Positions 52,111 to 61,058 of a stretch of 64,000 bases of DNA are shown here, piece after piece. The stretch's first letter is position 1; each line of letters begins with the position of its first letter. Where the stretch lies: assembly GCF_014874095.1 (NCBI RefSeq), contig NZ_JADBEB010000001.1, positions 744,001-808,000 on the forward strand, given 5' to 3'. Under the pieces are notes generated by a model that saw only the letters and a program-made list of their open reading frames with translations, was not told the origin of the DNA and made no database searches. Position numbers and translations under genes: made by a program. Source of the DNA: Plantactinospora soyae (GTDB taxonomy: Bacteria; Actinomycetota; Actinomycetes; Mycobacteriales; Micromonosporaceae).

Positions 52111-52950
52111 GTGTCCGCCACACCCCTGCTGGAACTGCGCGGGATCGACAAGAGCTTCGGTCCCGTCCAGGTACTCCGTAACGTCGACCTCACGGTCAAC
52201 CCCGGCGAGGTGACGGCGCTCGTCGGCGACAACGGCGCCGGCAAGTCCACCCTCGTCAAGTGCATCAGCGGGATCTACTCGTCCGACGGTGGCGAGGTCC
52301 TGTTCGACGGCCGACCGGTGCACATCACCGGTCCCCGCGACGCCGCCGCGCTCGGCATCGAGGTGGTCTACCAGGACCTCGCGCTCTGCGACAACCTCGA
52401 CATCGTGCAGAACATGTTCCTCGGCCGGGAGAAACGCAGGGGCCTCGTCCTGGACGAGCCGACCATGGAACAGATGGCCGCCGAGACCCTGGCCGGCCTC
52501 TCGGTCCGTACGGTGAAATCGCTGCGCCAGCACGTCTCCAGCCTCTCCGGTGGACAGCGCCAGACCGTGGCCATCGCCAAGGCCGTGCTCTGGAACAGCC
52601 GGGTCGTCATCCTCGACGAGCCGACCGCCGCGCTGGGCGTGGCGCAGACCGCCCAGGTGCTGGAACTGGTCCGGCGGCTGGCCGACAACGGGCTGGCCGT
52701 TGTGCTCATCTCGCACAACATGAACGATGTCTTCGCCGTCTCCGACCAGATCGCCATGCTCTACCTCGGCCAGATGGTCGCCCAGCTGAGGACCAGCGAC
52801 GTGACCCACGCCCAGGTGGTCGAACTGATCACCGCCGGACGCAGTGGCGGCCTCGGGCTGGCCGGCGACAACGGCAACGGCAACGGCCATGACAACGGGA
52901 AGCACGACCCCCGGACCACCGAGACGACGAGCGCAGGAGCCGACGCATGA
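52111..52950 (+). CDS. Sugar ABC transporter ATP-binding protein, single nucleotide-binding domain
   Basis: This 279-residue ATPase has Walker A GDNGAGKST, signature SSLSGGQRQTVAIAKAV, Walker B VVILDEPTAALG and switch ISHNMNDV. Unlike XylG/RbsA, which contain two fused domains (~500 residues), it has one, as in the FrcA-type carbohydrate importers. The C-terminus is a Gly/Asn/Asp-rich tail. GTG 52111 follows GGAGACCTCC. The 267-bp gap upstream has no gene but repeated GATCGGA words. A mini-ORF overlapping the stop leads into the permease. Confidence 0.93.
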   Translation: MSATPLLELRGIDKSFGPVQVLRNVDLTVNPGEVTALVGDNGAGKSTLVKCISGIYSSDGGEVLFDGRPVHITGPRDAAALGIEVVYQDLALCDNLDIVQNMFLGREKRRGLVLDEPTMEQMAAETLAGLSVRTVKSLRQHVSSLSGGQRQTVAIAKAVLWNSRVVILDEPTAALGVAQTAQVLELVRRLADNGLAVVLISHNMNDVFAVSDQIAMLYLGQMVAQLRTSDVTHAQVVELITAGRSGGLGLAGDNGNGNGHDNGKHDPRTTETTSAGADA

Positions 52951-53018
52951 GCAAGCGAATCAGCCAGCTCAGTTTGCCGGCTCATGACGCCGACGAGCGA
53001 AGCGAGGAGACGGCATGA
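52947..53018 (+). other. Intercistronic element with coupled mini-ORF between sugar ATPase and permease
   Basis: ATG 52947 overlaps the ATPase stop as ATGA and opens a 23-codon frame (MSKRISQLSLPAHDADERSE...) whose TGA overlaps the permease ATG, again as ATGA. GGAG precedes the first ATG and GCGAGGAGACGGC the second. GAATCAGCCAGCTCAG and GCGAGGAGACGGCATGAG correspond to boxes in the element between oppB and oppC. It looks like a dispersed intercistronic element providing translational coupling. Confidence 0.5.
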
Positions 53019-54277
53019 GCGCCCCCACCACCGCCCCGGTGCAGCCGGTCGAGGTGCCGCCTCCGCCCGTACCCAGCGTCGGCAGTCACCTCCGGGATTA
53101 TCTGGCCCGGGTCGGCGGCGGCGACATGGGCGCGCTGCCGGCCGTACTCGGCCTGATCGTGCTCTGCGCGGTCTTCGCCATCCTGCGGCCGAACTTCATG
53201 ACCGAGGGCAACTTCGCCAACCTGTTCACCCAGGGCGCCGCGGTGATGCTGATCGCGATGGGCCTGGTCTTCGTCCTGCTGCTCGGCGAGATCGACCTCT
53301 CCGCCGGCTTCGCCAGCGGCGTCTGCGCCGCGGTGCTGGCCCAGCTGGTCACCCTGCAGGGCTATCCCTGGTACGTCGCGGTCGGCGCGGCCCTGGTCAC
53401 CGGCGTGGTGATCGGGCTCGTCATCGGCTTCCTGGTGGCGAAGATCGGCATACCGTCCTTCGTGGTCACCCTCGCCGCGTTCCTCGCCTTCCAGGGCATC
53501 GTGCTGCTGCTGATCAAGGGCGGCACCAACGTCTCCATCCGGGACGACGTGCTGGTGGCGATCGCGAACCGGAACATGCCACCGTGGCTCGGCTGGACCC
53601 TGACCCTGCTCGGCATCGCCGGCTACGCGGCCGTGCAACTGCTCCGGCACCGCAACCGCACCGCGCTCGAACTGATCACCGAGCCGCTCGCCGTGGTGCT
53701 GATCCGGATCGGCAGCCTCGCACTGATCGCCGGCACCGCCGTCTACCTGCTGAACCTCGAACGCAGCCGGAACCAGCTCGTCTCGCTCAAGGGCGTGCCG
53801 ATCGTGGTACCGATCATCGTCGTCCTGCTGATCATCTGGACCTTCGTCCTCCAACGCACCGCGTACGGCCGGCACGTCTACGCGGTCGGCGGCAACCGGG
53901 AGGCGGCCCGGCGGGCCGGGATCAACGTGGACCGGATCCGGATCTCGGTCTTCGTCATCTGTTCCTTCATGGCGGCGATCGGCGGCATCGTGGCGGCCAG
54001 CCGGGCCACCTCGGTCGACGCGAACACCGGTGGCAGTAAGGTCCTGCTCTACGCCGTCGGCGCGGCGGTGATCGGTGGCACCAGCCTCTTCGGCGGCAAG
54101 GGCCGGATCGTGGACGCGGTGCTCGGCGGCGCGGTGATCGCGGTCATCGACAACGGGATGGGGCTGCTCGGCCGGAGTTCCGGGTTCACCTTCGTGGTGA
54201 CCGGGCTGGTGCTGCTGCTCGCGGCCAGCGTCGACGCGCTGTCCCGACGCCGGGCCGCCGCGACCGGTAATCGATAA
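53015..54277 (+). CDS. Sugar ABC transporter permease (XylH-type)
   Basis: This 420-residue protein belongs to the BPD_transp_2 permease family. It has about ten to eleven membrane segments, with the conserved GEIDLSAGFASGVCAAV, IGIPSFVVTLAAFLAFQGI, TAYGRHVYAVGGNREAARRA and GGTSLFGGKGRIVDAVLGG. A Pro-rich cytoplasmic N-terminus (~25 residues) precedes the first helix. It is translated from an ATG overlapping the mini-ORF and is the sole permease of the operon, expected to work as a homodimer with the single-domain ATPase. Confidence 0.95.
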   Translation: MSAPTTAPVQPVEVPPPPVPSVGSHLRDYLARVGGGDMGALPAVLGLIVLCAVFAILRPNFMTEGNFANLFTQGAAVMLIAMGLVFVLLLGEIDLSAGFASGVCAAVLAQLVTLQGYPWYVAVGAALVTGVVIGLVIGFLVAKIGIPSFVVTLAAFLAFQGIVLLLIKGGTNVSIRDDVLVAIANRNMPPWLGWTLTLLGIAGYAAVQLLRHRNRTALELITEPLAVVLIRIGSLALIAGTAVYLLNLERSRNQLVSLKGVPIVVPIIVVLLIIWTFVLQRTAYGRHVYAVGGNREAARRAGINVDRIRISVFVICSFMAAIGGIVAASRATSVDANTGGSKVLLYAVGAAVIGGTSLFGGKGRIVDAVLGGAVIAVIDNGMGLLGRSSGFTFVVTGLVLLLAASVDALSRRRAAATGNR

Positions 54278-54285
54278 GGGGCACC

Positions 54286-55482
54286 ATGCGCGCAGGGCCG
54301 AGCCAGGAGGAGATTCGCCGGCAGAATCTCGGCGCGCTGCTGCGGTACGTGCACATCCACGGCGCCACCTCCCGGGCGGAGCTGACCACCTCGCTCGGGT
54401 TGAACCGGAGCACCATCGGCGCGCTGACCGCCGAACTCGCGGCAGCGGGGCTGATCAGCGAGCGGGCACCTCGGGAAACCGGCCGGGCCGGGCGACCGTC
54501 GCTGGTCGTCCGGCCCGAGTCGAGTCGGGTCTTCGCGTACGCGTACAGCATCGAGGTCGACCGGCTGCGGGCCGCCCGGATCGGTCTCGGCGGGGTGGTA
54601 CTGGACCGGCGGCAGGCCGACCGCCCACCCGGCCTGCTGGCCGAGGACAGCCTGCCGCTGCTGGCCGGCTTCGTGAAGGAGATGCACCAGTCGGTGGCCG
54701 ACGGCTCGGTCTACGTCGGCAGCGGTGTCGCGGTCTGCGGCCGGCTCCGTCGCCCGGACGGCGCGGTACACATCCGCCCGGACAGTGGCTGGGCCGGCAA
54801 CGGGGAGATGGACAAGCCGCTGGGCGAGGCCCTGGGCGAGATCCTTCCGTCGGTGCGCCCGATCCTGGTCAGCAACGCCGCCGACGCGAGCGCGGTGGCC
54901 GAACACGCCAGGGGTGCGGCCAACGGCTACGACGACGTCATCTACCTGCACCGGGACGTCGGCATCGACGCCGGAATCATCGTCGGCGGACGGCGACTCA
55001 CCGGTCAGGGCGGGTACGCCGGCGAGGTCGGACACATGGTGGTGCACCCCGGCGGACGGCCCTGCGGCTGTGGCTCGCACGGCTGCTGGGAGACCGAGAT
55101 CGACGAGTACGCCCTGCTGCACGCGGCCGGCCAGGGTGATGCCATCGGCCGGGACGCCGCACTGCGGATCGTCGAGGCCGCTGCCCGGGGGGACGCCAAC
55201 GCCCAGGCCGCGATCCGCCAGATCGGCGACTGGCTCGGTTTCGGCGTCGCCAACCTGGTGAACATCTTCAACCCGGGGGTGGTCATCTTCGGCGGCACCC
55301 TCCGGGACGTCTACCTCGCCGCGGCGGCCCGGGTACGCAGTCGGCTCAACTCCCTCGCCCTGCCCGCCTCCCGCGAGCAGGTACGCCTGCGTACGCCCCA
55401 GCTCGGCGAGGACGCCGCGTTGATCGGTGCCGCCGAACTCGCCTTCGAACACCTCCTCGCCGACCCCCTCGACGCCGGCTGA
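54286..55482 (+). CDS. ROK-family transcriptional regulator (XylR-type) of the sugar operon
   Basis: This 398-residue regulator has an N-terminal winged helix (ATSRAELTTSLGLNRSTIGA, ~27-46) and a C-terminal ROK domain. The ROK zinc motif is GEVGHMVVHPGGRPCGCGSH followed by GC, giving the His and three Cys ligands. The sugar-kinase DxGxT phosphate loop is absent, as usual for regulators. It is 8 bp downstream of the permease and so belongs to the operon. It probably represses the operon at the dyad 50555-50573 until sugar binds. Confidence 0.93.
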   Translation: MRAGPSQEEIRRQNLGALLRYVHIHGATSRAELTTSLGLNRSTIGALTAELAAAGLISERAPRETGRAGRPSLVVRPESSRVFAYAYSIEVDRLRAARIGLGGVVLDRRQADRPPGLLAEDSLPLLAGFVKEMHQSVADGSVYVGSGVAVCGRLRRPDGAVHIRPDSGWAGNGEMDKPLGEALGEILPSVRPILVSNAADASAVAEHARGAANGYDDVIYLHRDVGIDAGIIVGGRRLTGQGGYAGEVGHMVVHPGGRPCGCGSHGCWETEIDEYALLHAAGQGDAIGRDAALRIVEAAARGDANAQAAIRQIGDWLGFGVANLVNIFNPGVVIFGGTLRDVYLAAAARVRSRLNSLALPASREQVRLRTPQLGEDAALIGAAELAFEHLLADPLDAG

Positions 55483-55485
55483 GCG

Positions 55486-55545
55486 GGTGCAAGGAAGGGC
55501 CCCCGCCTATCGTTTTCGGTAGAAGAAGGGCCCCCGCCTAACACC
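55486..55545. repeat. Dispersed G/C-rich intergenic repeat, copy B
   Basis: This 60-bp segment contains AAGGAAGGGCCCCCGCCTAT and GAAGAAGGGCCCCCGCCTAA and aligns with the reverse complement of 32473-32529. Here it lies between the convergent ends of the two ROK genes. No separate terminator is visible, so the element may serve that role. Confidence 0.75.
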
Positions 55546-55576
55546 TCACTCTCCCGCCGTGCGGCGGCGGAGGAGG

Positions 55577-56743
55577 TCAGAGCGGGTCGGCCACCCGGTC
55601 GATGACCAGTTGGCCGGCGCCGAGGATGCCGACGTCGGCGCCGGTGCTGAGCCGCTCGATCAGCAGCGTCTGGGTGGCCAGTGGCAGGCAGCGCTCGTAC
55701 AGCACCGACCGCATGCTGGCCAGCAGTGGTTCGCAGTCGGCCAGCAGGCCGCCGATCGCGACCGCCTGGGGATTGAAGAAGTTGACCACGACGGCCAGGA
55801 TCTCCCCGATCGACCGGCCGGCGTTGCGGGCCAGCGCGGTGGCGTGCCGGTCGCCGTCGTCGATCAGGCGCATCACGTCGGGCAGGCTCTGCACCGGCAG
55901 CCCGCGCTCGCGCAGCGCGCTGACCAGTGCCGCCCCGCTGGCCACCGCCTCCAGGCAGCCGGTGTTGCCGCAACTGCACAGCGGTGCGGGGTCGGCGGTG
56001 AAGACCTGGCAGTGGCTGATGTCGCCGGCCGACCCCTGCCCGCCCCGGTGCAGCCGGCCGGCGGAGATCACCCCGGCGCCGATCCCGGTACCGGCCTTCA
56101 CGTAAACGGCGTGGTCGAGTTCCGGGTGCTGCCAGCGGTGTTCGCCCAGCGCCATCAGGTTGGCGTCGTTGTCGACCACCACCGGTACGTCGGTCCGGCC
56201 GGCGAAGAAGCCGACCACGTCGAAGCCGTTCCAGCCGGGCATCCGGGACGGCGAGACGATCCGCCCGGTGCCGTGCTGGACCGGTCCCGGAATGCCGACC
56301 CCGATGCCGCGCAGTACGGCCCCGGGCCCGGACGCGCCGCGCATCAGCTCGGTGACCTCGGTGAGCAGCGTGCCGAGCACCGACTCGGGCCCGTCCTCGA
56401 CCCGTACCTCCAGGGACCGGGACTGGACCACCCGGCCGGCGAGGTCGAGGGTGCCGATCCGGGCGTGGTGCGCGCCGAGATCGACGGCGCCGATCACCAC
56501 TCCGTCGACGGGTACTTCGAGCTGCCTCGGTCGCCGTCCGCCCCGGGACTTGCCGGCGCCGACCTCGCGGAGCAGGCCGCGCCCGATCAACGTCTCGACG
56601 CGCTGGGAGACGGTCGACGGTGACAATCCGGACAGGCGGGCCAGATCCGCCCGGCTTTCCGCCGCCCCGGTGGCCACCAGTCGCAGCATCTCTCCGGCGT
56701 TCGCGCCCCGGACGGCCATCCCGGGCGCCTCGTCATCCGTCAC
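55577..56743 (-). CDS. ROK-family transcriptional regulator, divergent from the glutamate-type importer
   Basis: This 388-residue ROK protein has a MarR-like winged helix at the N-terminus (SRADLARLSGLSPSTVSQRV, ~30-50) and a ROK domain with GVGIPGPVQ, DNDANLMALGE, the Asp of VDNDAN and the zinc motif GDISHCQVF...CSCGNTGC. The intact DxGAHH-like loop (GAVDLGAHHARIG) is kept. I used GTG 56743 with TAGGAA upstream; a TTG at 56779 is possible. It is divergent from the amino-acid ABC operon and probably controls it, an unusual pairing because ROK ligands are usually sugars. Confidence 0.92.
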   Translation of the reverse strand: MTDDEAPGMAVRGANAGEMLRLVATGAAESRADLARLSGLSPSTVSQRVETLIGRGLLREVGAGKSRGGRRPRQLEVPVDGVVIGAVDLGAHHARIGTLDLAGRVVQSRSLEVRVEDGPESVLGTLLTEVTELMRGASGPGAVLRGIGVGIPGPVQHGTGRIVSPSRMPGWNGFDVVGFFAGRTDVPVVVDNDANLMALGEHRWQHPELDHAVYVKAGTGIGAGVISAGRLHRGGQGSAGDISHCQVFTADPAPLCSCGNTGCLEAVASGAALVSALRERGLPVQSLPDVMRLIDDGDRHATALARNAGRSIGEILAVVVNFFNPQAVAIGGLLADCEPLLASMRSVLYERCLPLATQTLLIERLSTGADVGILGAGQLVIDRVADPL

Positions 56744-56783
56744 GACAAGGTTCCTAGCACCCAAAGTTCCTCCAAGCAAGCAG

Positions 56784-56833
56784 TTGACTTACTCGGCATG
56801 GGTACATTAGAAAGCCACTGTTACTCCAAGTAA
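56784..56833 (+). promoter_or_regulatory. Candidate promoter and dyad upstream of the glutamate-type operon
   Basis: TTGACT (56784-56789), 17 bp and TTAGAA (56807-56812) form a promoter candidate. TTACTCCAAGTAA (56821-56833) is a perfect short inverted repeat just downstream, where a repressor would act. CTCCAAG recurs nearby. Confidence 0.4.
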
Positions 56834-56890
56834 TCGCCAACTTAGTTCGGTTACTGGAGAAAGTCCGAGGATTGGAGCAGGTAGCCCGCC

Positions 56891-57673
56891 ATGACAGGGA
56901 CCCCTCTCGCCGATCTTCGGACGGCGGAACATCCGACGGCGCCGATGGTGGCGGTCCGGGGCCTACAGAAGTGGTTCGGCACCAACCACGTCCTCCGGGA
57001 CGTCGACCTGACGGTGGCGACCGGCGAGGTGGTGGTGGTGATCGGGCCCTCCGGCTCCGGCAAGTCCACCCTGTGCCGCTGCCTCAACCGGCTCGAAGTG
57101 GCCGGCGAGGGCAGCATCGAGATCGACGGTCGACCACTACCGGCCGAGGGTCGTGACCTGGCCCGGCTGCGGGCCGACGTCGGCATGGTCTTCCAGTCCT
57201 TCAACCTCTTCGGGCACCGGACCGTGCTGGAGAACATCACGTTGGGCCCGACCCGGGTCCGCCGGATCCCCCGGGCCCGGGCCCAGGCGGAGGCGCGCGT
57301 CCTGCTCGACCGGGTCGGCATCGCCGACAAGGCCGACGCGTACCCGGCGCAGCTCTCCGGCGGTCAGCAGCAGCGCGCCGCGATCGCCCGGGCCCTGGCG
57401 ATGCGCCCGAAGGTGATGCTCTTCGACGAACCGACCTCGGCCCTGGACCCGGAGATGGTCAACGAGGTCCTCGACGTGATGGTGTCGCTCGCCGCCGACG
57501 GCATGACCATGATCGTGGTCACCCACGAGATGGGCTTCGCCCGCCGCGCCGCCGACCGGGTCGTCTTCATGGACGACGGCCGGATCGTCGAGTCGGCCGG
57601 CCCGGAGGAGTTCTTCGCGGCGCCGCGCAGCGAACGGGCCCGGGACTTCCTCTCCAAGATCCTCCAACACTGA
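56891..57673 (+). CDS. Glutamate/polar amino acid ABC transporter ATP-binding protein (GluA-type)
   Basis: This 260-residue ATPase has Walker [10 protein letters not shown], signature [17 protein letters not shown], Walker [17 protein letters not shown] and [16 protein letters not shown], all diagnostic of the GlnQ/GluA family. It is the first of four genes in the order ATPase, binding protein, permease, permease, the order of gluABCD in Corynebacterium. ATG 56891 lies ~10 bases after GGAGCAGG. A 23-bp tandem duplication covers its stop codon. Confidence 0.95.
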   Translation: MTGTPLADLRTAEHPTAPMVAVRGLQKWFGTNHVLRDVDLTVATGEVVVVIGPSGSGKSTLCRCLNRLEVAGEGSIEIDGRPLPAEGRDLARLRADVGMVFQSFNLFGHRTVLENITLGPTRVRRIPRARAQAEARVLLDRVGIADKADAYPAQLSGGQQQRAAIARALAMRPKVMLFDEPTSALDPEMVNEVLDVMVSLAADGMTMIVVTHEMGFARRAADRVVFMDDGRIVESAGPEEFFAAPRSERARDFLSKILQH

Positions 57674-57697
57674 GCTCCAAGACCCTCCAACACTGAG
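57652..57697 (+). repeat. 23-bp tandem duplication across the stop codon of the gluA-like gene
   Basis: CTCCAAGATCCTCCAACACT plus GAG (57652-57674) is repeated with one mismatch at 57675-57697, so the last codons and the stop are present twice. The second copy is untranslated. It looks like a recent slippage event. Confidence 0.9.
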
Positions 57698-57716
57698 TGC
57701 TTTCGCAAGGAGTGAC

Positions 57717-58691
57717 ATGTCGATCCTGACCAAGAGGCTCCGGCCACGGCGGACGGTGGCGATCGCCGCCGCCTCGGTCGCGGTGGCGATGGCCGCTGCC
57801 GGCTGCGGCGGTGGCGGTTCGGGCACCCCCGGTACGCCGGGCGGTGCCGCCGTACCGGGGCTGGGCGGCACCGGTGTGGTGGAACAGGCGGTGTACGACG
57901 CCGCCCCGGTCGCCGCCGACGCGGACATCCCGGCCGGTTCCACGATGGAGAAGATCCGCCAGCGGGGCAAACTGCTGGTCGGCGGCTCCCTGGACGCCCC
58001 GCTGCTGGCCCAGCAGGACCCGGTGAGCGGCAAGGTGGAGGGCTTCGACGCCAGCCTCGCCCGGCTGCTGGCGAAGTACATCATCGGCAAGCCCGAGGTC
58101 GAGACCGTGACCATCGGCACCCAGACCCGCGAGGCGCTACTCCGCGCCAAGTCCGTCGACACGGTGTTCCAGACGTACACGATCACCCCGGAGCGGGCCA
58201 CCCAGATCGCCTTCGCCGGCCCGTACCTGACCTCGGGGCTGGCCGTGGCGGTGAAGAAGGAGAACACCACCATCCACGGCGTGCAGGACCTGGCCGGCAA
58301 GAAGGTGGTCGTCGGAACGAACACCCCGGCGGTGACCGCGCTGCCGACCGTCGCGCCCGGTTCCGAGCAGGTCGCCTTCGCCACCGACCCGCAGGCCGTG
58401 CAGGCGCTGCTCCAGGGCCGGGGTGAGGCGTACGTCCAGGACTTCACCCTGCTCGCCTCGAACGCCAAGGTGAACCCGGGGATGAAGGTGGTCGGCCAGC
58501 CGTTCACCACCGAGCCGTACGGCATCGGGCTGAACCGCGAGGACCCCCAGTTCAAGGAGTTCGTCAACAACTGGCTGACGAAGATCCAGGCGGACGGCAC
58601 CTGGGCCAAGGTGTGGCAGGCCACCCTCGGCACGGTGGTGGAGGGCGGCGCGCCCACCCCGCCGGCGATCGGGTCCGCACAGGGTTCCTAG
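57717..58691 (+). CDS. Glutamate-type ABC transporter substrate-binding lipoprotein (GluB-type)
   Basis: This 324-residue lipoprotein has a signal peptide ending MAAAGC, a Gly/Pro/Thr-rich linker (~30-55) and a family-3 solute-binding fold: GKLLVGGSLDAPLLAQQDPV, GKVEGFDASLARLLAKYI, TQTREALLRAKSVDTVF and EPYGIGLNREDPQFKEFVNN. The usual Arg that binds the amino-acid carboxylate may lie in PERATQIAFAGPY. AAGGAG lies five bases before ATG 57717. It supplies substrate to the two permeases encoded next. Confidence 0.93.
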   Translation: MSILTKRLRPRRTVAIAAASVAVAMAAAGCGGGGSGTPGTPGGAAVPGLGGTGVVEQAVYDAAPVAADADIPAGSTMEKIRQRGKLLVGGSLDAPLLAQQDPVSGKVEGFDASLARLLAKYIIGKPEVETVTIGTQTREALLRAKSVDTVFQTYTITPERATQIAFAGPYLTSGLAVAVKKENTTIHGVQDLAGKKVVVGTNTPAVTALPTVAPGSEQVAFATDPQAVQALLQGRGEAYVQDFTLLASNAKVNPGMKVVGQPFTTEPYGIGLNREDPQFKEFVNNWLTKIQADGTWAKVWQATLGTVVEGGAPTPPAIGSAQGS

Positions 58692-58706
58692 GCAGCGTCC
58701 CGCGCG

Positions 58707-59351
58707 ATGAACCCGTTCTCCGGATACCTCACCGAGTTGGGCCACGGGCTGGTCACGACGGTCGAACTGACCGTCGTGACCACCGTCGCGGCGCTGCTGC
58801 TCGGCGTCGTGGTGGCCACCCTGCGGATCTGTCCCGTTCCGTTGCTGCGCACCGTCGGACTGGTCTACGTCGAGGTGTTGCAGAACCTGCCACTGCTGGC
58901 CCTGCTCGTGCTGTTCGTCTTCGCGCTGCCGCAGCTCGGGATCACGTTCCCGCTGTTCACCTCCGCCGCCATCGTCATCGCGGCGTACGAGGGCGCGTAC
59001 TTCGCGGAGGCGATCCGGGCCGGCATCAACACGGTCGGCATCGGTCAGGCCGAGGCGGCCCGCGCGATCGGGCTGACCTTCAGCCAGTCACTGCGGTACG
59101 TCATCCTGCCCCAGGCCTTCCGGGCGGTCATCCAGCCGATGGGCAACATCAGCATCGCGCTGCTGATGAACACCTCACTGGCCGCCGCCGTCGGCGTGGT
59201 CGAGCTGACCCAGACGGCGAACAACGTCAACCTGGTCGAGGCGCAGCCGCTGCTCATCTTCACCGGTGCCGGGCTGGCGTACATGCTGCTCGCCCTGGTG
59301 ATCGGGCTGGTCACCGGCCGGCTGGAACGCAGACTGGCGATCGTCCGATGA
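58707..59351 (+). CDS. Amino acid ABC transporter permease (GluC-type)
   Basis: This 214-residue permease has about five membrane helices, beginning TTVELTVVTTVAALLLGVVV, and the family motif EVLQNLPLLALLVLFVFALP. The EAA loop is EAARAIGLTFSQSLRYVILP. It starts at ATG 58707, 15 bp after the binding-protein gene, with no strong ribosome site, suggesting coupling. It works with the second permease as a heterodimer. Confidence 0.94.
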   Translation: MNPFSGYLTELGHGLVTTVELTVVTTVAALLLGVVVATLRICPVPLLRTVGLVYVEVLQNLPLLALLVLFVFALPQLGITFPLFTSAAIVIAAYEGAYFAEAIRAGINTVGIGQAEAARAIGLTFSQSLRYVILPQAFRAVIQPMGNISIALLMNTSLAAAVGVVELTQTANNVNLVEAQPLLIFTGAGLAYMLLALVIGLVTGRLERRLAIVR

Positions 59352-59403
59352 GCGGTGACCGCGATCCGACGATCCGCGCGCCGAAAGACGGGCGGGAGCG
59401 GCG

Positions 59404-60297
59404 ATGAACGATCCGCAGCGGCTGCTCTTCGACGAGCCGGGACCGCGCGGCCGGCGCCGGATCCGGATCGCGACCGTGCTCGGCGTGCTGGCCATCGCCG
59501 CCGCGCTGGCCGTCGCGGTCTACCAGTTCGCCGCGCACGGTGAACTGGCCGCCGACCGGTGGCGACCCTTCGGCACCTGGCCGATCTGGCGGTACCTGCT
59601 GATCGCGCTCTGGGCCACGGTCCGGGCCGCCGCGGTGACCGCCGTACTCAGCGCCGCGCTCGGGCTGCTGCTGGCGCTCGGCCGGCTGTCCCGGCGCCGT
59701 AGCCTCCGACTGCTGGCCGGGGCGTACGTCGAGATCTTCCGAACCGTACCGGTGCTGCTACTGATCTACCTGACGCTCTTCGCGCTGCCGGCGTACGGGC
59801 TGAACTTCTCGTTGTTCTGGAAACTGGTCGTACCGCTGGTGGTGGCGAACTCGGCCGCCTTCGCCGAGATCTTCCGGGCCGGCATCAAGGCGCTGGACCG
59901 GGGCCAGGCGGAGGCCGGTCAGGCGATCGGTCTGCGCCCGGCCCAGGTGATGCGGCTGGTGGTGCTCCCGCAGGCGCTGCTCAAGCTGACCCCCTCACTG
60001 GTCAGTCAGCTCGTCGGACTGCTCAAGGACACCTCGTTGGGGTTCGTGGTCAGCTTCACCGAGTTGCTGTACAGCGGTCAGGTGCTCGCGTCGTACACCC
60101 ATCTTCTGATCCAGACCTACCTGGTGGTGGCCGTGCTCTACCTGGCGGTCAACGCGTCGCTGTCCAAGTTCGCCCGGGTGTTGCAGGCCCGCGACGGCCG
60201 GCTGTTCGGCCGGCGGCGGTCGGGGTCCGGGACGGATCCGGCCGGGGTGGATCCGACCGCCACGCTGGTCACCGACGGCGCCACCACCATCCGATGA
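59404..60297 (+). CDS. Amino acid ABC transporter permease (GluD-type)
   Basis: This 297-residue permease has an N-terminal cytoplasmic segment and first helix (IATVLGVLAIAAALAVAV), then the BPD domain with EIFRTVPVLLLIYLTLFALP and an EAA loop EAGQAIGLRPAQVMRLVVLP. A longer N-terminus than GluC and a charged C-terminal tail (RDGRLFGRRRSG...) are typical of GluD. It ends 17 bp before cutC, so cutC is probably in the same transcript. Confidence 0.94.
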   Translation: MNDPQRLLFDEPGPRGRRRIRIATVLGVLAIAAALAVAVYQFAAHGELAADRWRPFGTWPIWRYLLIALWATVRAAAVTAVLSAALGLLLALGRLSRRRSLRLLAGAYVEIFRTVPVLLLIYLTLFALPAYGLNFSLFWKLVVPLVVANSAAFAEIFRAGIKALDRGQAEAGQAIGLRPAQVMRLVVLPQALLKLTPSLVSQLVGLLKDTSLGFVVSFTELLYSGQVLASYTHLLIQTYLVVAVLYLAVNASLSKFARVLQARDGRLFGRRRSGSGTDPAGVDPTATLVTDGATTIR

Positions 60298-60314
60298 CAG
60301 GAGAGAGAAACAGG

Positions 60315-61058
60315 ATGACCAGGTTCGAGATCTGCATCGACAGCGTCGAGGGGGCCCTGGCCGCGGAACGGGCCGGTGCCGACCGGGTGGAACTCTGCTC
60401 GGCGCTGTTCGACGGTGGGTTGACGCCGAGCATCGGCACGATCGAGGTGACCCTGCGGAGCGTGAGCCGGATCCGGGTACACGTCATCGTGCGACCCCGA
60501 GCCGGCGACTTCATCTACTCGCCGCTGGAGATCGACGCGATGGTCCGGGACGTGCAGGCGGCGGCGACGGTCGGCGCGCACGGCATCGTGATCGGGGCGC
60601 TGACCCCGGAGGGCGACGTCGACGTGCCGACCACCCGGCGGTTGATCGAGGCGGCCGACGGCGCGAGCATCACCTTCCACCGGGCCTTCGACATGGTCCG
60701 GCAGCCGTTCGAGGCACTGGAACAACTGATCGAACTCGGCGTGGACCGGGTGCTCACCTCCGGCCAGGAGGACAGCGCGCTGGCCGGCGCCCCGCTCCTC
60801 GCCGACCTGGTCCGCAAGGCCGACGGCCGGATCGTGATCATGCCTGCTGGCGGGATCAACGAGCGCAACGTCGCCCGGGTGGTGGCGGCCACCGGCGCCG
60901 ACGAGTTCCACTTCGCCGCGCTGGTCACGTCGGACGGTCCGGCAATCCACCGCAACCCGGTGCCGAGGATGGGCGGCGTGCTGAGCCGCTCCGAGTACCA
61001 GCGCTCGGAGACCTCGCAGGAGCGGATCGGTCGGATCATCGGGACGGTACGACCGTAA
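60315..61058 (+). CDS. cutC: CutC family protein
   Basis: This 247-residue TIM-barrel protein starts MTRFEICIDSVEGALAAERA, with the conserved GADRVELCSAL, VIVRPRAGDFIYS, ITFHRAFDM, VLTSGQEDSAL and IMPAGGINERNV. CutC was first linked to copper tolerance in E. coli, but that role is disputed and the biochemical activity is unknown. I chose ATG 60315 behind GGAGAGAG. It ends the amino-acid importer operon and overlaps the convergent MFS gene by 23 bp at their 3' ends. Confidence 0.93.
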   Translation: MTRFEICIDSVEGALAAERAGADRVELCSALFDGGLTPSIGTIEVTLRSVSRIRVHVIVRPRAGDFIYSPLEIDAMVRDVQAAATVGAHGIVIGALTPEGDVDVPTTRRLIEAADGASITFHRAFDMVRQPFEALEQLIELGVDRVLTSGQEDSALAGAPLLADLVRKADGRIVIMPAGGINERNVARVVAATGADEFHFAALVTSDGPAIHRNPVPRMGGVLSRSEYQRSETSQERIGRIIGTVRP

